A DNA stretch of 64,000 bases from Luteococcus peritonei (GTDB taxonomy: Bacteria; Actinomycetota; Actinomycetes; Propionibacteriales; Propionibacteriaceae), in the NCBI RefSeq assembly GCF_039526385.1, contig NZ_BAAAIX010000001.1, positions 86,303-150,302 on the forward strand, given 5' to 3'. A model generated the notes under the pieces. It ran no database searches. It was not told the origin of the DNA and was given only the letters and a program-made list of their open reading frames with translations. Made by a program: the position numbers and the translations under genes. Shown here in pieces: positions 8,747 to 17,170 of this stretch; positions within the stretch are counted from its first letter, which is position 1; every line of letters starts with the position of its first letter.

Positions 8747-10009
8747 GTGGCGAGTGCTTCGCAGAACTATCTGGCAGTGATCAAGGTCGTCGGCGTGGGT
8801 GGCGGCGGCGTGAACGCCGTCAACCGCATGATCGAGGCCGGCCTGAAGGGTGTCGAGTTCATCGCGATCAACACCGACGCCCAGGCGCTGCTGATGAGCG
8901 ATGCGGACGTGAAGCTCGACGTCGGCCGCGAGCTGACCCGCGGTCTGGGTGCCGGCGCGGATCCCGACAAGGGTCGCCAGGCCGCCGAGGACCACGCCGA
9001 CGAGATCGAGGAGTGCCTCAAGGGCGCCGACATGGTCTTCGTCACCGCCGGTGAGGGTGGTGGCACCGGCACCGGTGGCGCCCCCGTCGTCGCCAAGATC
9101 GCCCGCTCGCTGGGCGCGCTGACCATCGGTGTGGTGACCCGCCCCTTCTCCTTCGAGGGCAAGCGCCGCTCCACCCAGGCGGAGGAGGGCATCTCCCGCC
9201 TGCGCGACGAGGTCGACACCCTCATCGTGATCCCCAATGACAAGCTGCTGCAGATGACCGACCACCAGGTCGCGATCCTGGACGCCTTCAAGCAGGCCGA
9301 CCAGGTGCTGATGCAGGGTGTCTCGGGCATCACCGACCTGATCACCACCCCGGGCCTGATCAACCTGGACTTCGCCGACGTGAAGTCCGTGATGAGCAAT
9401 GCCGGCTCCGCCCTGATGGGCATCGGCTCGGCCCGCGGTGAGGACCGCGCCCGCGCCGCCGCCGAGATGGCCATCTCCAGCCCGCTGCTGGAGGCCTCCA
9501 TCGATGGTGCCCACGGCGTGCTGCTCTCGATCGCCGGTGGCTCCGACCTGGGCCTGTTCGAGGTCTCGGCCGCCGCCAACCTGATCGAGGCCGCCGCCCA
9601 TGACGAGGCGAACATCATCTTCGGCACCGTGATCGACGACGGCATGGGCGACGAGGTCCGCGTCACCGTGATCGCCGCCGGCTTCGACGGTGGCCAGCCG
9701 CCGCGCCGCCAGCCCGGCGTCGCCGCTCGTCCCGGCCTGAACCTGAACGGCACCCGCAACACCTCGCTGACCCCGCCGTCGGCCCAGACCACCCCCACCG
9801 CCACCCAGGTGGCGCGTGGCCCGATGGTCACCGGCTCCTCGGCCACCAGCCCGGCCAGCCCCGCTCCCCAGCAGCAGCCGCCGGCCCAGCCCGCCGCGCC
9901 GACCTACCAGGCCCCGGCCCAGCAGCCGGCGCAGCAGCCCTTCGAGCAGGCGCGCACCCCGCGTCCGGCCGATGACGACGACCTGGACATCCCGGACTTC
10001 CTGAAGTGA
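8747..10009 (+). CDS. ftsZ: FtsZ tubulin-like division GTPase
   Basis: Polymerising GTPase that forms the Z-ring. 420 residues from GTG 8747, with GAGGCGGG at 8733-8740 as ribosome binding site. The GTP-binding loop VGVGGGGVNAVNRMI is near the N-terminus, the tubulin signature GEGGGTGTGG at about residues 102-111, and AINTDAQAL follows strand 2. Globular domains end near residue 320. A Pro/Gln/Ala/Thr-rich linker follows, then the acidic C-terminal peptide DDDDLDIPDFLK that binds SepF and other partners. A strong hairpin terminator follows at 10031. Confidence 0.98.
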   Translation: MASASQNYLAVIKVVGVGGGGVNAVNRMIEAGLKGVEFIAINTDAQALLMSDADVKLDVGRELTRGLGAGADPDKGRQAAEDHADEIEECLKGADMVFVTAGEGGGTGTGGAPVVAKIARSLGALTIGVVTRPFSFEGKRRSTQAEEGISRLRDEVDTLIVIPNDKLLQMTDHQVAILDAFKQADQVLMQGVSGITDLITTPGLINLDFADVKSVMSNAGSALMGIGSARGEDRARAAAEMAISSPLLEASIDGAHGVLLSIAGGSDLGLFEVSAAANLIEAAAHDEANIIFGTVIDDGMGDEVRVTVIAAGFDGGQPPRRQPGVAARPGLNLNGTRNTSLTPPSAQTTPTATQVARGPMVTGSSATSPASPAPQQQPPAQPAAPTYQAPAQQPAQQPFEQARTPRPADDDDLDIPDFLK

Positions 10010-10030
10010 CCGGGCTGTCCTGAGGCTCCG

Positions 10031-10062
10031 GACGGGGCGCGACCTGCGGGTAGCGCCCCGTC
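10031..10062 (+). terminator. Hairpin terminator after ftsZ
   Basis: A perfect 10-bp stem (GACGGGGCGC with its complement) around a 12-nt loop, 21 bp after the ftsZ stop. No clear U-tract follows, as is common in GC-rich actinobacteria. Confidence 0.7.
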
Positions 10063-10082
10063 CTCGCGTCTAGGCTCGTGCC

Positions 10083-10844
10083 ATGTTCAGCTTCCTGGAG
10101 CGCAGCGCCGGAGTGGGGGTCGCCTTCACCGACCGCCACGGCGGGGTGAGCGACGAGCACCTCGGACCGCTCAACCTGGGCCGCACCGACGTCGACGGGC
10201 CCGAGGCCGTCGGGCGCAACGGCGAGCTGGTGGCCGCCGAGCTGGGGGTGCGCCACTGGGTGGCCACCCACCAGGTGCACGGCGCCGAGGTGCTGGTGGT
10301 GGACCGCGACTTCCTGTCCGGCTGGGGCCCGCGCAGCTGGCTGGGGGCCGATGCCGGCCAGCCGCCGCTGGTGCCGGCCGATGCGATGGTCACCGTCGAG
10401 CCCTCGACCGCCCTGGTGATCCGGGTGGCCGACTGCGTCCCGGTGCTGCTGGCCGCCGTCGACGGCAGCGTGGTGGGTGCCGCCCACGCGGGCCGCGCCG
10501 GTTTCGACCTGGGGGTGCTGCAGGCCACCGTGGAGCAGATGCGCGAGCTGGGGGCCGGCCCGATCCGGGCCTGGATCGGGCCGCACGTGTGCGGGGAGTG
10601 CTACGAGGTGCCCGACGAGATGGCGGCCGCGGTGGAGGCCCGGCATCCCGGGGTGGCGGTGCGCAGCCGCTGGGGGAGCGCCGCCCTGGACCTGGGCGCG
10701 GGTTGCGCGGCGCAACTCGCGGCCCTGGGCATCGCGGCCGAGCGGCGTGACCCCTGTACGCTCACCACCACGGACCTGCACTCCCACCGTCGCGACGCCG
10801 AGCGTGCCGGCCGGCTCGCCGGCATCATTTGGCGCGTGTCGTGA
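10083..10844 (+). CDS. pgeF: PgeF/YfiH-type peptidoglycan editing factor (laccase-domain protein)
   Basis: Member of the Cu-oxidase_4/DUF152 family (YfiH, YlmD). Members have been described as multicopper-like oxidases, purine nucleoside phosphorylases, or editing factors that prevent L-Ser misincorporation at L-Ala of the peptide stem. 253 residues. Metal-site motifs are present: THQVHGAEV, the DCVPVLL region, GAAHAGRAGF and GPHVCGECYEV (His, Cys, His ligands). TAGGCT at 10071-10076 sits 6 nt before the ATG and no Shine-Dalgarno is visible, so a leaderless transcript is predicted. In most actinobacteria yggS follows; here sepF follows directly. Confidence 0.92.
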   Translation: MFSFLERSAGVGVAFTDRHGGVSDEHLGPLNLGRTDVDGPEAVGRNGELVAAELGVRHWVATHQVHGAEVLVVDRDFLSGWGPRSWLGADAGQPPLVPADAMVTVEPSTALVIRVADCVPVLLAAVDGSVVGAAHAGRAGFDLGVLQATVEQMRELGAGPIRAWIGPHVCGECYEVPDEMAAAVEARHPGVAVRSRWGSAALDLGAGCAAQLAALGIAAERRDPCTLTTTDLHSHRRDAERAGRLAGIIWRVS

Positions 10845-10913
10845 GCCGGGTGGATCGCCCGTGCCCGGCCGAGCGGGTAACCTCGACATGACGTCTTTCA
10901 GGAGGGGCAACAC

Positions 10914-11441
10914 ATGCCGGACAGCATCAAGAAGGCCGCGCGCTGGCTCGGGCTGGTCGAGGACTCGCGCTACGACTACGACGAGGTCGACGGCGAGCTG
11001 ACCGAGGAGGTCTTCAGCGACGCCGACTACGAGCCCTCCCAGATCACGCCGCTGCCCGAGCGTCGCAGCTCCGGCGGCGGTGCCACCGCAGTTGCCACCG
11101 CCTCCTCCCAGGTGGTCGGCCAGAGCCAGCCGAAGGCGGCCCCCGTGCAGCGAACCGCAGACCTGACCCGCATCATCACCGTGCACCCGCGCACCTACAA
11201 CGAGGCGCGCACCATCGGGGAGCACTTCCGTGACAGCGTGCCGGTGATCATGAACCTCTCCGACATGGAGGATGCCGACGCCAAGCGCCTGGTGGACTTC
11301 GCGGCCGGCCTGATCTTCGGGCTGCGCGGCACCATCGAGCGCGTCACCAGCAAGGTCTTCCTGCTGTCCCCGCAGAACGTGAACGTCACCGCGGAGGACA
11401 AGGAGCGGATCGCCGCGGGTGGCTTCTTCAACCAGAGCTGA
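10914..11441 (+). CDS. sepF: SepF, FtsZ membrane anchor
   Basis: Cytoplasmic protein that tethers FtsZ to the membrane and is essential for Z-ring formation in actinobacteria lacking FtsA. 175 residues from ATG 10914 with AGGAGG at 10901-10906. An N-terminal amphipathic helix (MPDSIKKAARWLGLVED) is followed by an acidic, Gly/Ala-rich linker and the DUF552 core (ITVHPRTYNEARTIGEHF, PVIMNLSDMEDADAKRLVDF, VFLLSPQNV). A TAACCT hexamer at 10878-10883 may be its own -10. Confidence 0.96.
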   Translation: MPDSIKKAARWLGLVEDSRYDYDEVDGELTEEVFSDADYEPSQITPLPERRSSGGGATAVATASSQVVGQSQPKAAPVQRTADLTRIITVHPRTYNEARTIGEHFRDSVPVIMNLSDMEDADAKRLVDFAAGLIFGLRGTIERVTSKVFLLSPQNVNVTAEDKERIAAGGFFNQS

Positions 11442-11458
11442 TCCCGGCCGACGGTTCC

Positions 11459-11510
11459 CTCAACCTGGGTTGAGGTCTTCTTGGCGCCCCCGAAGCGGCC
11501 GCGCTAGCCT
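11459..11510 (+). promoter_or_regulatory. divIVA promoter with upstream palindrome
   Basis: A 16-bp near-perfect palindrome (CTCAACC, 2 bp, GGTTGAG) at 11459-11474 lies 6 bp upstream of a -35-like TTGGCG (11481-11486), which is 18 bp from TAGCCT (11505-11510). It is placed as an operator or activator site. A related CTCAA...TTGAG dyad lies upstream of ftsZ. Confidence 0.5.
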
Positions 11511-11576
11511 TGACAAGGACCCGACGGGTCCGTGCAGAAGGCTGCATGCCATCAACGTGCTGGGAGTACTACCGAA

Positions 11577-12605
11577 ATGACGCTGACCCTGGAGGACGTG
11601 AAGAACGTCCGCTTCCGCATCGCCAAGCGACAGGGCGAGGGCTACATGGCCACCGAGGTCGACGAGTTCGTCGACCGCGTGGACGAGACCTTCGGCACAA
11701 TGCTCGAGGAGAACGAGCGGCTCAAGGCACAGCTCGACGCCCTCGACGGCAGCGCGGGCGAGGCCGGTCAGGCCGACAACTCCGAGCTGGAGGCCGAGAA
11801 CCAGCGGCTGCGCGCCGAGCTGGAGCAGGCCCGCACCGCCGCCCCCGTCGCCCCCGTCGCCGACGACAGCCAGGACAGCGCCGAGCTGGAGCTCCTGCGC
11901 CGCGAGAACGCGGAGCTGCGCGGACAGCTGGACGGTGCCCGCAGCGAGCTGGAGCAGGCACGCGCCACCACCGGCCTGACCGTGATGGACGGCAACCAGA
12001 GCGGCACCGGCCGCGTCGAGAAGATCGTGGTCACCACCGCCGCGCAGGCCAGCCCCGCCGTCACCCGTCTGGTGCAGCTGGCCACCGAGCAGGCCGAGGC
12101 CGTGGTCTCGGAGGCCGAGAACGAGGCCGCTCGCAAGGTGGAGGAGGCCAACCGCCAGGCCCACGAGGTGACCATCGACGCCCAGACCCGCGCCGAGCGG
12201 ATCCAGTCCGAGGCCCGCGTGAACGCCGACCAGATGACCCAGGGCGCCCGCGCCGAGGCCGAGCGCGTCGAGTCCGAGGCCCGGGCCCGCAGCGAGGCCC
12301 TCACCACCGATGTCGACAACCGTCGCCGTGAGCTGTTCACCGCACTGGAGAGCGAGCGCGACGAGCTGGTCGGCAAGGTGGACCACCTGCGCAGCTTCGA
12401 GACCAGCTACCGCAGCAACCTGGTCAACCACTTCCGCAGCCAGCTGGACGCGGTGGAGAACAGCCGGATGGAGCCCTCCGAGGCCCCGGCCCTGCTCACC
12501 GAGGAGCGCCCGCAAGCCCCGGTCGGCCAGTCCGCGGCCGCGCCGCAGGCGGCCGGGCAGTCCGCCACCCCGCGCCTCGACGCCCTGCTGGCCGAGGGCA
12601 ACTGA
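11577..12605 (+). CDS. divIVA: DivIVA/Wag31 polar growth scaffold
   Basis: Coiled-coil protein that marks negatively curved membrane at poles and septa and organises polar growth. 342 residues from ATG 11577 (GGGAG at 11562-11566 upstream). The N-terminal membrane-binding domain MTLTLEDVKNVRFRIAKRQ...GYMATEVDEFVDRVDETF is typical. Long heptad-rich coiled coils (about residues 35-65 and 75-300, rich in Glu, Ala, Gln and Arg) are separated by an Asp/Ala/Val linker, and the C-terminus is Pro/Ala/Gln-rich. Longer than mycobacterial Wag31 (~260). No yggT lies between sepF and this gene. Confidence 0.95.
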   Translation: MTLTLEDVKNVRFRIAKRQGEGYMATEVDEFVDRVDETFGTMLEENERLKAQLDALDGSAGEAGQADNSELEAENQRLRAELEQARTAAPVAPVADDSQDSAELELLRRENAELRGQLDGARSELEQARATTGLTVMDGNQSGTGRVEKIVVTTAAQASPAVTRLVQLATEQAEAVVSEAENEAARKVEEANRQAHEVTIDAQTRAERIQSEARVNADQMTQGARAEAERVESEARARSEALTTDVDNRRRELFTALESERDELVGKVDHLRSFETSYRSNLVNHFRSQLDAVENSRMEPSEAPALLTEERPQAPVGQSAAAPQAAGQSATPRLDALLAEGN

Positions 12606-12634
12606 GCCCACCTCCGGTCCGCCGGAGACCAGCG

Positions 12635-12672
12635 CGAAGGCCCCGCCGTCCCACCGGACGGCGGGGCCTTCG
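12635..12672 (+). terminator. Strong hairpin terminator after divIVA
   Basis: A perfect 17-bp inverted repeat (12635-12651 with 12656-12672) around the 4-nt loop CACC, 30 bp after the divIVA stop. It closes the dcw transcription unit. Confidence 0.85.
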
Positions 12673-12779
12673 TCACCCGCTTGCGGCATCGCTTGACAAC
12701 GGGTGTATCTTCGCAGCTCAGAACCAGATCACCCGGGGGATCCCTTCCTCCGCGGTGCCCCACGACAGGAGCACAGCCC

Positions 12780-13202
12780 ATGGCCACCACCAGCAAGGCC
12801 CAGCCCCCCGCCGAGCTTCCGGTTCGCGAGGGCGAGGAGGCCTGGACCGCCGACGAGGTGGCCGAGGTTCGCCAGGAGCTGACGGACGAGATCCAGCGCC
12901 TCCAGAAGGCCATCGAGGTGCACGAGCAGGAGCTCGCAGGCCTGATGCGCGAGGGCAGCGACGGCGCGGGTCGTGACCCGGCCGATGTCGGCTCCTCCAA
13001 CTTCGAGCGCGACCAGGAGATGAGCCTGCACGCCAACCAGCGCGAGATGCTGGACCAGGCCCAGCTGGCGCTGGCGCTGTTCGACGAGGGCCGCTACGGG
13101 CTGTGCGAGAACTGCGGCCAGCCGATCGGCAAGGCGCGCCTGCAGGCCTTCCCGCGCGCCACCATGTGCGTCTCGTGCAAGCAGCGCGAGGAGCGCCGAT
13201 AA
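12780..13202 (+). CDS. DksA/TraR-type zinc-finger protein
   Basis: Small DksA/TraR superfamily protein of 140 residues from ATG 12780 (AGGAG at 12767-12771). An N-terminal helical hairpin rich in Glu and Gln (about residues 24-100) is followed by a C4 zinc finger with Cys109, Cys112, Cys130 and Cys133. In actinobacteria such proteins may bind the RNA polymerase secondary channel, but function here is inferred from fold only. TTGACA occurs at 12694-12699, but no convincing -10 follows at normal spacing. It lies directly upstream of lspA and rluD, a conserved neighbourhood. Confidence 0.88.
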   Translation: MATTSKAQPPAELPVREGEEAWTADEVAEVRQELTDEIQRLQKAIEVHEQELAGLMREGSDGAGRDPADVGSSNFERDQEMSLHANQREMLDQAQLALALFDEGRYGLCENCGQPIGKARLQAFPRATMCVSCKQREERR

Positions 13203-13234
13203 CCATCGTCGAGAACCAGGCAGGCGCCCGCGCC

Positions 13235-13741
13235 GTGCGGTCCGTGGAGGAACCGCGCGGCGCGCGTGCCGTGATGGCCGCGACCGCGTTGGCCGGTGTC
13301 GTGCTGGACCAGTCCAGCAAGGCGCTGGCGGTCGCCCGACTGGATCCCGAGAACCCGCCCCGGTTGCTGGGCGGGCTGCTGCGGCTGCAGCTGATCCGCA
13401 ATCCGGGGGCCGCCTTCTCACTGGGCTCCGGGGCCACCGTGGTCATCTCGCTGCTGGCCCTTGCGGCCGCCCTGGCCATGGTGCTCGTGGTGGCGCCCCG
13501 GCTGCAGCAGCGTTGGCAGGGCCTGCTGGCGGGCCTGGCCACCGCCGGCATCGTGGGCAACCTGCTGGACCGGCTGCTGCGTCCGCCGGGCGTGCTGCGC
13601 GGCCACGTGGTGGACTTCTTCCAGCTGCCCCACTTCGCCATCTTCAACGTGGCGGACATCTTCATCACGCTCACCGCCGTGGTCCTGGTCGTGCTGGCCT
13701 TCCGCGGCGAGGGCGAGGACCGCGAACAGGAGCGTCGATGA
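13235..13741 (+). CDS. lspA: LspA lipoprotein signal peptidase
   Basis: Membrane aspartyl peptidase (signal peptidase II) that cleaves prolipoproteins at the lipobox Cys. Conserved blocks are LDQSSKA in helix 1, RNPGAAFSL, GNLLDRLLR, GHVVDFFQLP and FNVADIFI; the last two carry the two catalytic aspartates. Four hydrophobic helices are visible. The start is uncertain: GTG at 13235, 13244 and 13271 and ATG at 13274 are all in frame and none has a good Shine-Dalgarno. GTG 13235 gives 168 residues, a normal length. The stop overlaps the rluD start (ATGA). Confidence 0.92.
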   Translation: MRSVEEPRGARAVMAATALAGVVLDQSSKALAVARLDPENPPRLLGGLLRLQLIRNPGAAFSLGSGATVVISLLALAAALAMVLVVAPRLQQRWQGLLAGLATAGIVGNLLDRLLRPPGVLRGHVVDFFQLPHFAIFNVADIFITLTAVVLVVLAFRGEGEDREQERR

Positions 13742-14658
13742 GCGTGCTGCTGGTGCCCGACGGCCTGGACGGTGACCGCGTCGACGCGGCGGCCGCCCGG
13801 ATGACCGGCCTGTCCCGCTCCCGCCTGGCGGACCTGGTGGCCGCCGGTGCGGTGCGGCTGGACGGTGCCACCGTCGACAAGCCCTCGGTGCGGGTGCGCG
13901 CCGGCGCGATGCTGGAGGTGGACCTGGAGGCCGTCCCCAGCGGGGTGCAGGTGACCCCGCAGGAGGTCGAGGGCGTGCGCATCGTGCACGACGACCGCGA
14001 CATCGTCGTGGTGGACAAGCCGGTGGGCGTGGCGGCCCACCCCTCGCTGGGCTGGGAGGGTCCCAGCGTCGTGGAGCACCTGGCCGGTGCGGGTTTCCGG
14101 ATCTCCACCAGCGGGGCCGCTGAACGCCAGGGCATCGTGCAGCGCCTCGACGTGGGCACCTCCGGGCTGATGGTGGTGGCCAAGAGCGAGCAGGCCTACA
14201 CGGTGCTCAAGCAGGCCTTTCGCGACCGCACCGTGGACAAGACCTACCACGCCCTGGTGCAGGGCCATCCGGATCCCTTCCAGGGCACGATCGACGCCCC
14301 GATCGCGCGCCACCCCGGCTCGGAGTGGAAGATGGCGGTGGTGGAAGGTGGACGCCGCTCGGTGACCCACTACGAGACGCTCGAGGCCCACCGCGCGGCC
14401 ACCCTGCTGCAGATCCATCTGGAGACCGGCCGCACCCACCAGATCCGGGTGCACATGGCGGCCTTCAAGCATCCCTGCGTCGGGGACCCCACCTACGGCG
14501 CCGATCCGGTGCTGGCCGCGAAGCTGGGGCTGGAGCGGCAGTGGCTGCACGCCGTCGAGCTCTCCTTCACCCATCCCGGCACAGGGGAGTGGGTCACCTA
14601 CCGCTCCGGCTATCCCGATGACCTGGCCCACGCCCTGGAGCTGGTGCGTTCCGGGTGA
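13738..14658 (+). CDS. rluD: RluA/RluD-family 23S rRNA pseudouridine synthase
   Basis: Isomerises specific uridines to pseudouridine in RNA. 306 residues from ATG 13738 (AGGAG-like site just upstream; start overlaps the lspA stop). An N-terminal S4 RNA-binding domain (SRSRLADLVAAGAVRLDGATV) is followed by the catalytic domain with VVVDKPVGVAAHPS and QRLDVGTSGLMVVAK, whose Asp is the catalytic residue, and TGRTHQIRVHM near the C-terminus. RluD specificity is the best guess from domain layout; the exact target uridines cannot be read from sequence. Confidence 0.92.
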   Translation: MSVLLVPDGLDGDRVDAAAARMTGLSRSRLADLVAAGAVRLDGATVDKPSVRVRAGAMLEVDLEAVPSGVQVTPQEVEGVRIVHDDRDIVVVDKPVGVAAHPSLGWEGPSVVEHLAGAGFRISTSGAAERQGIVQRLDVGTSGLMVVAKSEQAYTVLKQAFRDRTVDKTYHALVQGHPDPFQGTIDAPIARHPGSEWKMAVVEGGRRSVTHYETLEAHRAATLLQIHLETGRTHQIRVHMAAFKHPCVGDPTYGADPVLAAKLGLERQWLHAVELSFTHPGTGEWVTYRSGYPDDLAHALELVRSG

Positions 14659-14766
14659 ATGGCGGGCGGCCGGAGGGCCACCGGCCGGGGTGCGACATCT
14701 GACCAAAGCTTGGCAACCGCCTGTGAAGCCCTGCCCACGGCACGCCCAAGGGGTAGGGTGAAGTAC

Positions 14767-16191
14767 GTGCGTAGAGCAAAGATTGTGTGCACGCTCGGGC
14801 CGGCGACGTCGACCCCGGAGCGTATGGAAGAGATCATCGCAGCGGGCATGGATGTCGCCCGCCTCAACATGAGCCACGGTGACTACGCGGAGCACGAGAA
14901 GAGGCTCACCCTCACTCGTGACGCCGCGAAGGCCGTCGGCCGTACGGTCGGCGTGCTCGCCGACCTGCAGGGACCCAAGATCCGTCTCGGCCGGTTCGCC
15001 GAGGACAAGGTGACCCTGACCTTCGGGCAGACCTTCACCATCACCACCGACGACATCCAGGGCGACGCCACCCGGTGCTCGACCACCTTCAAGGGCCTGC
15101 CCGGCGACGTGAACCCGGGCGACTCGATCCTGATCGACGACGGCCGCATCGGCCTGGAGGCGGTCGAGGTCACCGACACCGACGTGATCTGCAAGGTCAC
15201 CGTCGCGGGGCCAGTCTCCAACAACAAGGGCATCAACCTGCCCGGCGTGGCCGTCAGCGTTCCCGCCCTGAGCGAGAAGGACGAGCGCGACCTGCGCTGG
15301 GCCCTGGGCAAGGGCGTCGACATGGTGGCGCTGTCCTTCGTCCGCTCGGCCGACGACATCAAGCGCGTCCACGAGATCATGGACGAGGAGGGTCGCCGGG
15401 TGCCGGTGATCGCCAAGCTCGAGAAGCCGCAGGCCATCGAGAACCTGGACGCCATCATCGACGCCTTCGACGCCTTCATGGTGGCCCGCGGCGACCTGGG
15501 TGTGGAGCTGCCGCTGCAGGAGGTGCCGCTGGTGCAGAAGCGCATCGTGCGCGCCGCCCGCACCTGGGCCAAGCCGGTCATCGTCGCCACCCAGATGCTG
15601 GAGTCGATGATCTCGGCCCCGCGCCCCACCCGGGCCGAGGCCTCCGATGTGGCCAATGCCATCCTCGACGGTGCCGACGCGGTCATGCTCTCCGGCGAGA
15701 CCTCCGTGGGTGCCTACCCGATCGAGACCGTGCAGACCATGGCCAACATCGTGGAGAGCACCGAGGAGCACGCGATCGGGTCGATCAACGAGATCGACTG
15801 GGATCCGCACACCACCGGCGGCGTGATCGCCAAGGCCGCGGCCGAGGTCGCGGAGCGGATCGGCGCCAAGTACCTGGTGGCGTTCACCAAGTCGGGTGAC
15901 ACCGGCAAGCGGCTGTCGCGGCTGCGTCCCAACATCCCGATGGTGGTCTTCACCCCCGACGAGTCGACCCGCCAGGAGATGACCCTGGTCTGGGGCGCCA
16001 CCGCCCGCACCACCCCCGAGTTCACCAACATCGAGGAGATGGTGCAGGCCGTCGAGGCCATCCTCGTGGAGGAGGGCATGGTGGAGGTCGGCGAGCGCAT
16101 CGTCATCGTCTCCGGCTCGCCGATGGGCGTGCCCGGCAAGACGAACTCGCTGCGGGTGCACAAGGTCAAGCCCCGCGGCATGGACGCCTGA
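14767..16191 (+). CDS. pyk: Pyruvate kinase
   Basis: Converts phosphoenolpyruvate and ADP to pyruvate and ATP, the last glycolytic step. 474 residues if translation starts at GTG 14767, which gives the family-typical N-terminus (M)RRAKIVCTLGPATS and has AAGGGG/TAGGG just upstream. GTG 14758 is an alternative. Motifs are the (beta/alpha)8 barrel start RLNMSHG, LADLQGPKIRLG, the active-site block IAKLEKPQAIENLD and MVARGDLGVELPLQEVP, and TRAEASDVANAILDG. The C-terminal regulatory domain follows. A hairpin terminator lies 15 bp downstream. Confidence 0.97.
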   Translation: MRRAKIVCTLGPATSTPERMEEIIAAGMDVARLNMSHGDYAEHEKRLTLTRDAAKAVGRTVGVLADLQGPKIRLGRFAEDKVTLTFGQTFTITTDDIQGDATRCSTTFKGLPGDVNPGDSILIDDGRIGLEAVEVTDTDVICKVTVAGPVSNNKGINLPGVAVSVPALSEKDERDLRWALGKGVDMVALSFVRSADDIKRVHEIMDEEGRRVPVIAKLEKPQAIENLDAIIDAFDAFMVARGDLGVELPLQEVPLVQKRIVRAARTWAKPVIVATQMLESMISAPRPTRAEASDVANAILDGADAVMLSGETSVGAYPIETVQTMANIVESTEEHAIGSINEIDWDPHTTGGVIAKAAAEVAERIGAKYLVAFTKSGDTGKRLSRLRPNIPMVVFTPDESTRQEMTLVWGATARTTPEFTNIEEMVQAVEAILVEEGMVEVGERIVIVSGSPMGVPGKTNSLRVHKVKPRGMDA

Positions 16192-16206
16192 ACCGAGATG
16201 TCGTGA

Positions 16207-16242
16207 ACGGACGGCGGATGCCCTCGGGCGTCCGCCGTCCGT
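16207..16242 (+). terminator. Hairpin terminator after pyk
   Basis: A 12-bp perfect stem (16207-16218 with 16231-16242). The 12-nt loop itself contains a GCCC/GGGC pairing, so the structure is nearly continuous. Lies between pyk and the tRNA gene. Confidence 0.8.
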
Positions 16243-16296
16243 CGTCTCCCGGCCGGGAACCGGTGCGCCCTTGTGCAACAATTGGCGTGCTTCCCG

Positions 16297-16379
16297 GCCC
16301 GGGTGGCGGAACGGTATACGCGGACGGCTCAAACCCGTCTGGTCGAGAGACCTTAGGGGTTCGAATCCCCTCCCGGGCA
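16297..16379 (+). tRNA. tRNA-Leu(CAA)
   Basis: Class II tRNA of 83 nt. Acceptor stem GCCCGGG pairs with CCCGGGC and the discriminator base is A. The anticodon arm GACGG-CTCAAAC-CCGTC gives anticodon CAA (reads UUG). A long variable arm (GGTC-GAGA-GACC) and the T arm AGGGG-TTCGAAT-CCCCT are intact. CCA is not encoded; the genome continues CCG. It stands alone between pyk and pdtaR. The remaining non-coding DNA from 16192 to 16539 holds the pyk terminator and the pdtaR promoter region. Confidence 0.97.
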
Positions 16380-16539
16380 CCGTCGCCCGGATCCGCCAGC
16401 CGCCCCGATCCGCTGAGGCAAAGCTGTGACAGCGCGCCCCAGGTCACCGGGTGGGGCGTAGGCTGTCGGATGTCCGACCCACAGGTCAGACCACATGAAC
16501 CGCATGTTTCCCGGCACACCCACAACGCAAGGATGCACC

Positions 16540-17148
16540 GTGAGCAAGACCACCGAAGAGAACAACCGTCCGCGACCCCGCGTCCTGGTCGCCGAGGACG
16601 AGGCACTGATCCGCATGGACCTCGTCGAGCTGCTCGGCGACGAGGGCTATGACGTCGTCGGCCAGGCCGGGGACGGCGAGGAGGCCGTGAAGCTGGCGCG
16701 CGAGCTGACCCCGGACCTCGTGGTGATGGACGTCAAGATGCCCAAGATGGACGGCATCACCGCGGCCGAGAAGATCGCCGAGGAGCGCATCGCGCCGGTG
16801 GTCATGCTGACCGCCTTCAGCCAGCGGGACCTGGTGGAGCGCGCCCGCGAGGCCGGCGCCATGGCCTATGTGGTCAAGCCCTTCGACGCCTCCGACGTGG
16901 TGCCCGCCATCGAGATCGCCATGGGCCGCTTCGCCGAGATCCGCGCCGTCGAGGAGGAGGTCGCGGACCTGGAGGAGCGACTGGCCTCCCGCAAGGCCGT
17001 CGACCAGGCCAAGGGGCTGCTGCAGGAGGGGCTGGGGCTGAGCGAGCCGGAGGCCTTCCGCTGGATCCAGAAGACCGCCATGGACCTGCGCATCTCGATG
17101 CGTGAGGTGGCCGAGAAGGTCATCGCCCAGGGCAAGGGCGGCAAGTGA
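16540..17148 (+). CDS. pdtaR: PdtaR-type response regulator with ANTAR RNA-binding domain
   Basis: Two-component output protein. 202 residues from GTG 16540 (AAGGA at 16529-16533). The receiver domain has the acidic pocket around Asp20, phosphoacceptor Asp64 in VVMDVKMPKMDG, and Lys113 in AYVVKPF. A coiled linker leads to a C-terminal ANTAR domain (ASRKAVDQAKGLLQEGLGLSEPEAFRWI...), which in this family binds paired hexaloop RNA hairpins to cause antitermination. In mycobacteria PdtaR is controlled by the kinase PdtaS, which is not in this window. Position upstream of polA matches mycobacterial order. TAGGCT at 16459-16464 is a possible -10. Confidence 0.94.
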   Translation: MSKTTEENNRPRPRVLVAEDEALIRMDLVELLGDEGYDVVGQAGDGEEAVKLARELTPDLVVMDVKMPKMDGITAAEKIAEERIAPVVMLTAFSQRDLVERAREAGAMAYVVKPFDASDVVPAIEIAMGRFAEIRAVEEEVADLEERLASRKAVDQAKGLLQEGLGLSEPEAFRWIQKTAMDLRISMREVAEKVIAQGKGGK

Positions 17149-17170
17149 ACCATCGGCTCTGAGCAGCCGA

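Noticed and set aside
12694..12699. TTGACA upstream of the DksA/TraR-like gene as a promoter
   Set aside because: No acceptable -10 lies 16-19 bp downstream; TATCTT is too close. Left unassigned.
12718..16380. Very long open reading frames on the strand opposite known genes (also opposite polA, uvrA and rpsA)
   Set aside because: They mirror the third-position GC bias of the genes on the other strand, have His/Gly/Gln/Arg-rich low-complexity translations, no recognisable domains and no start signals.
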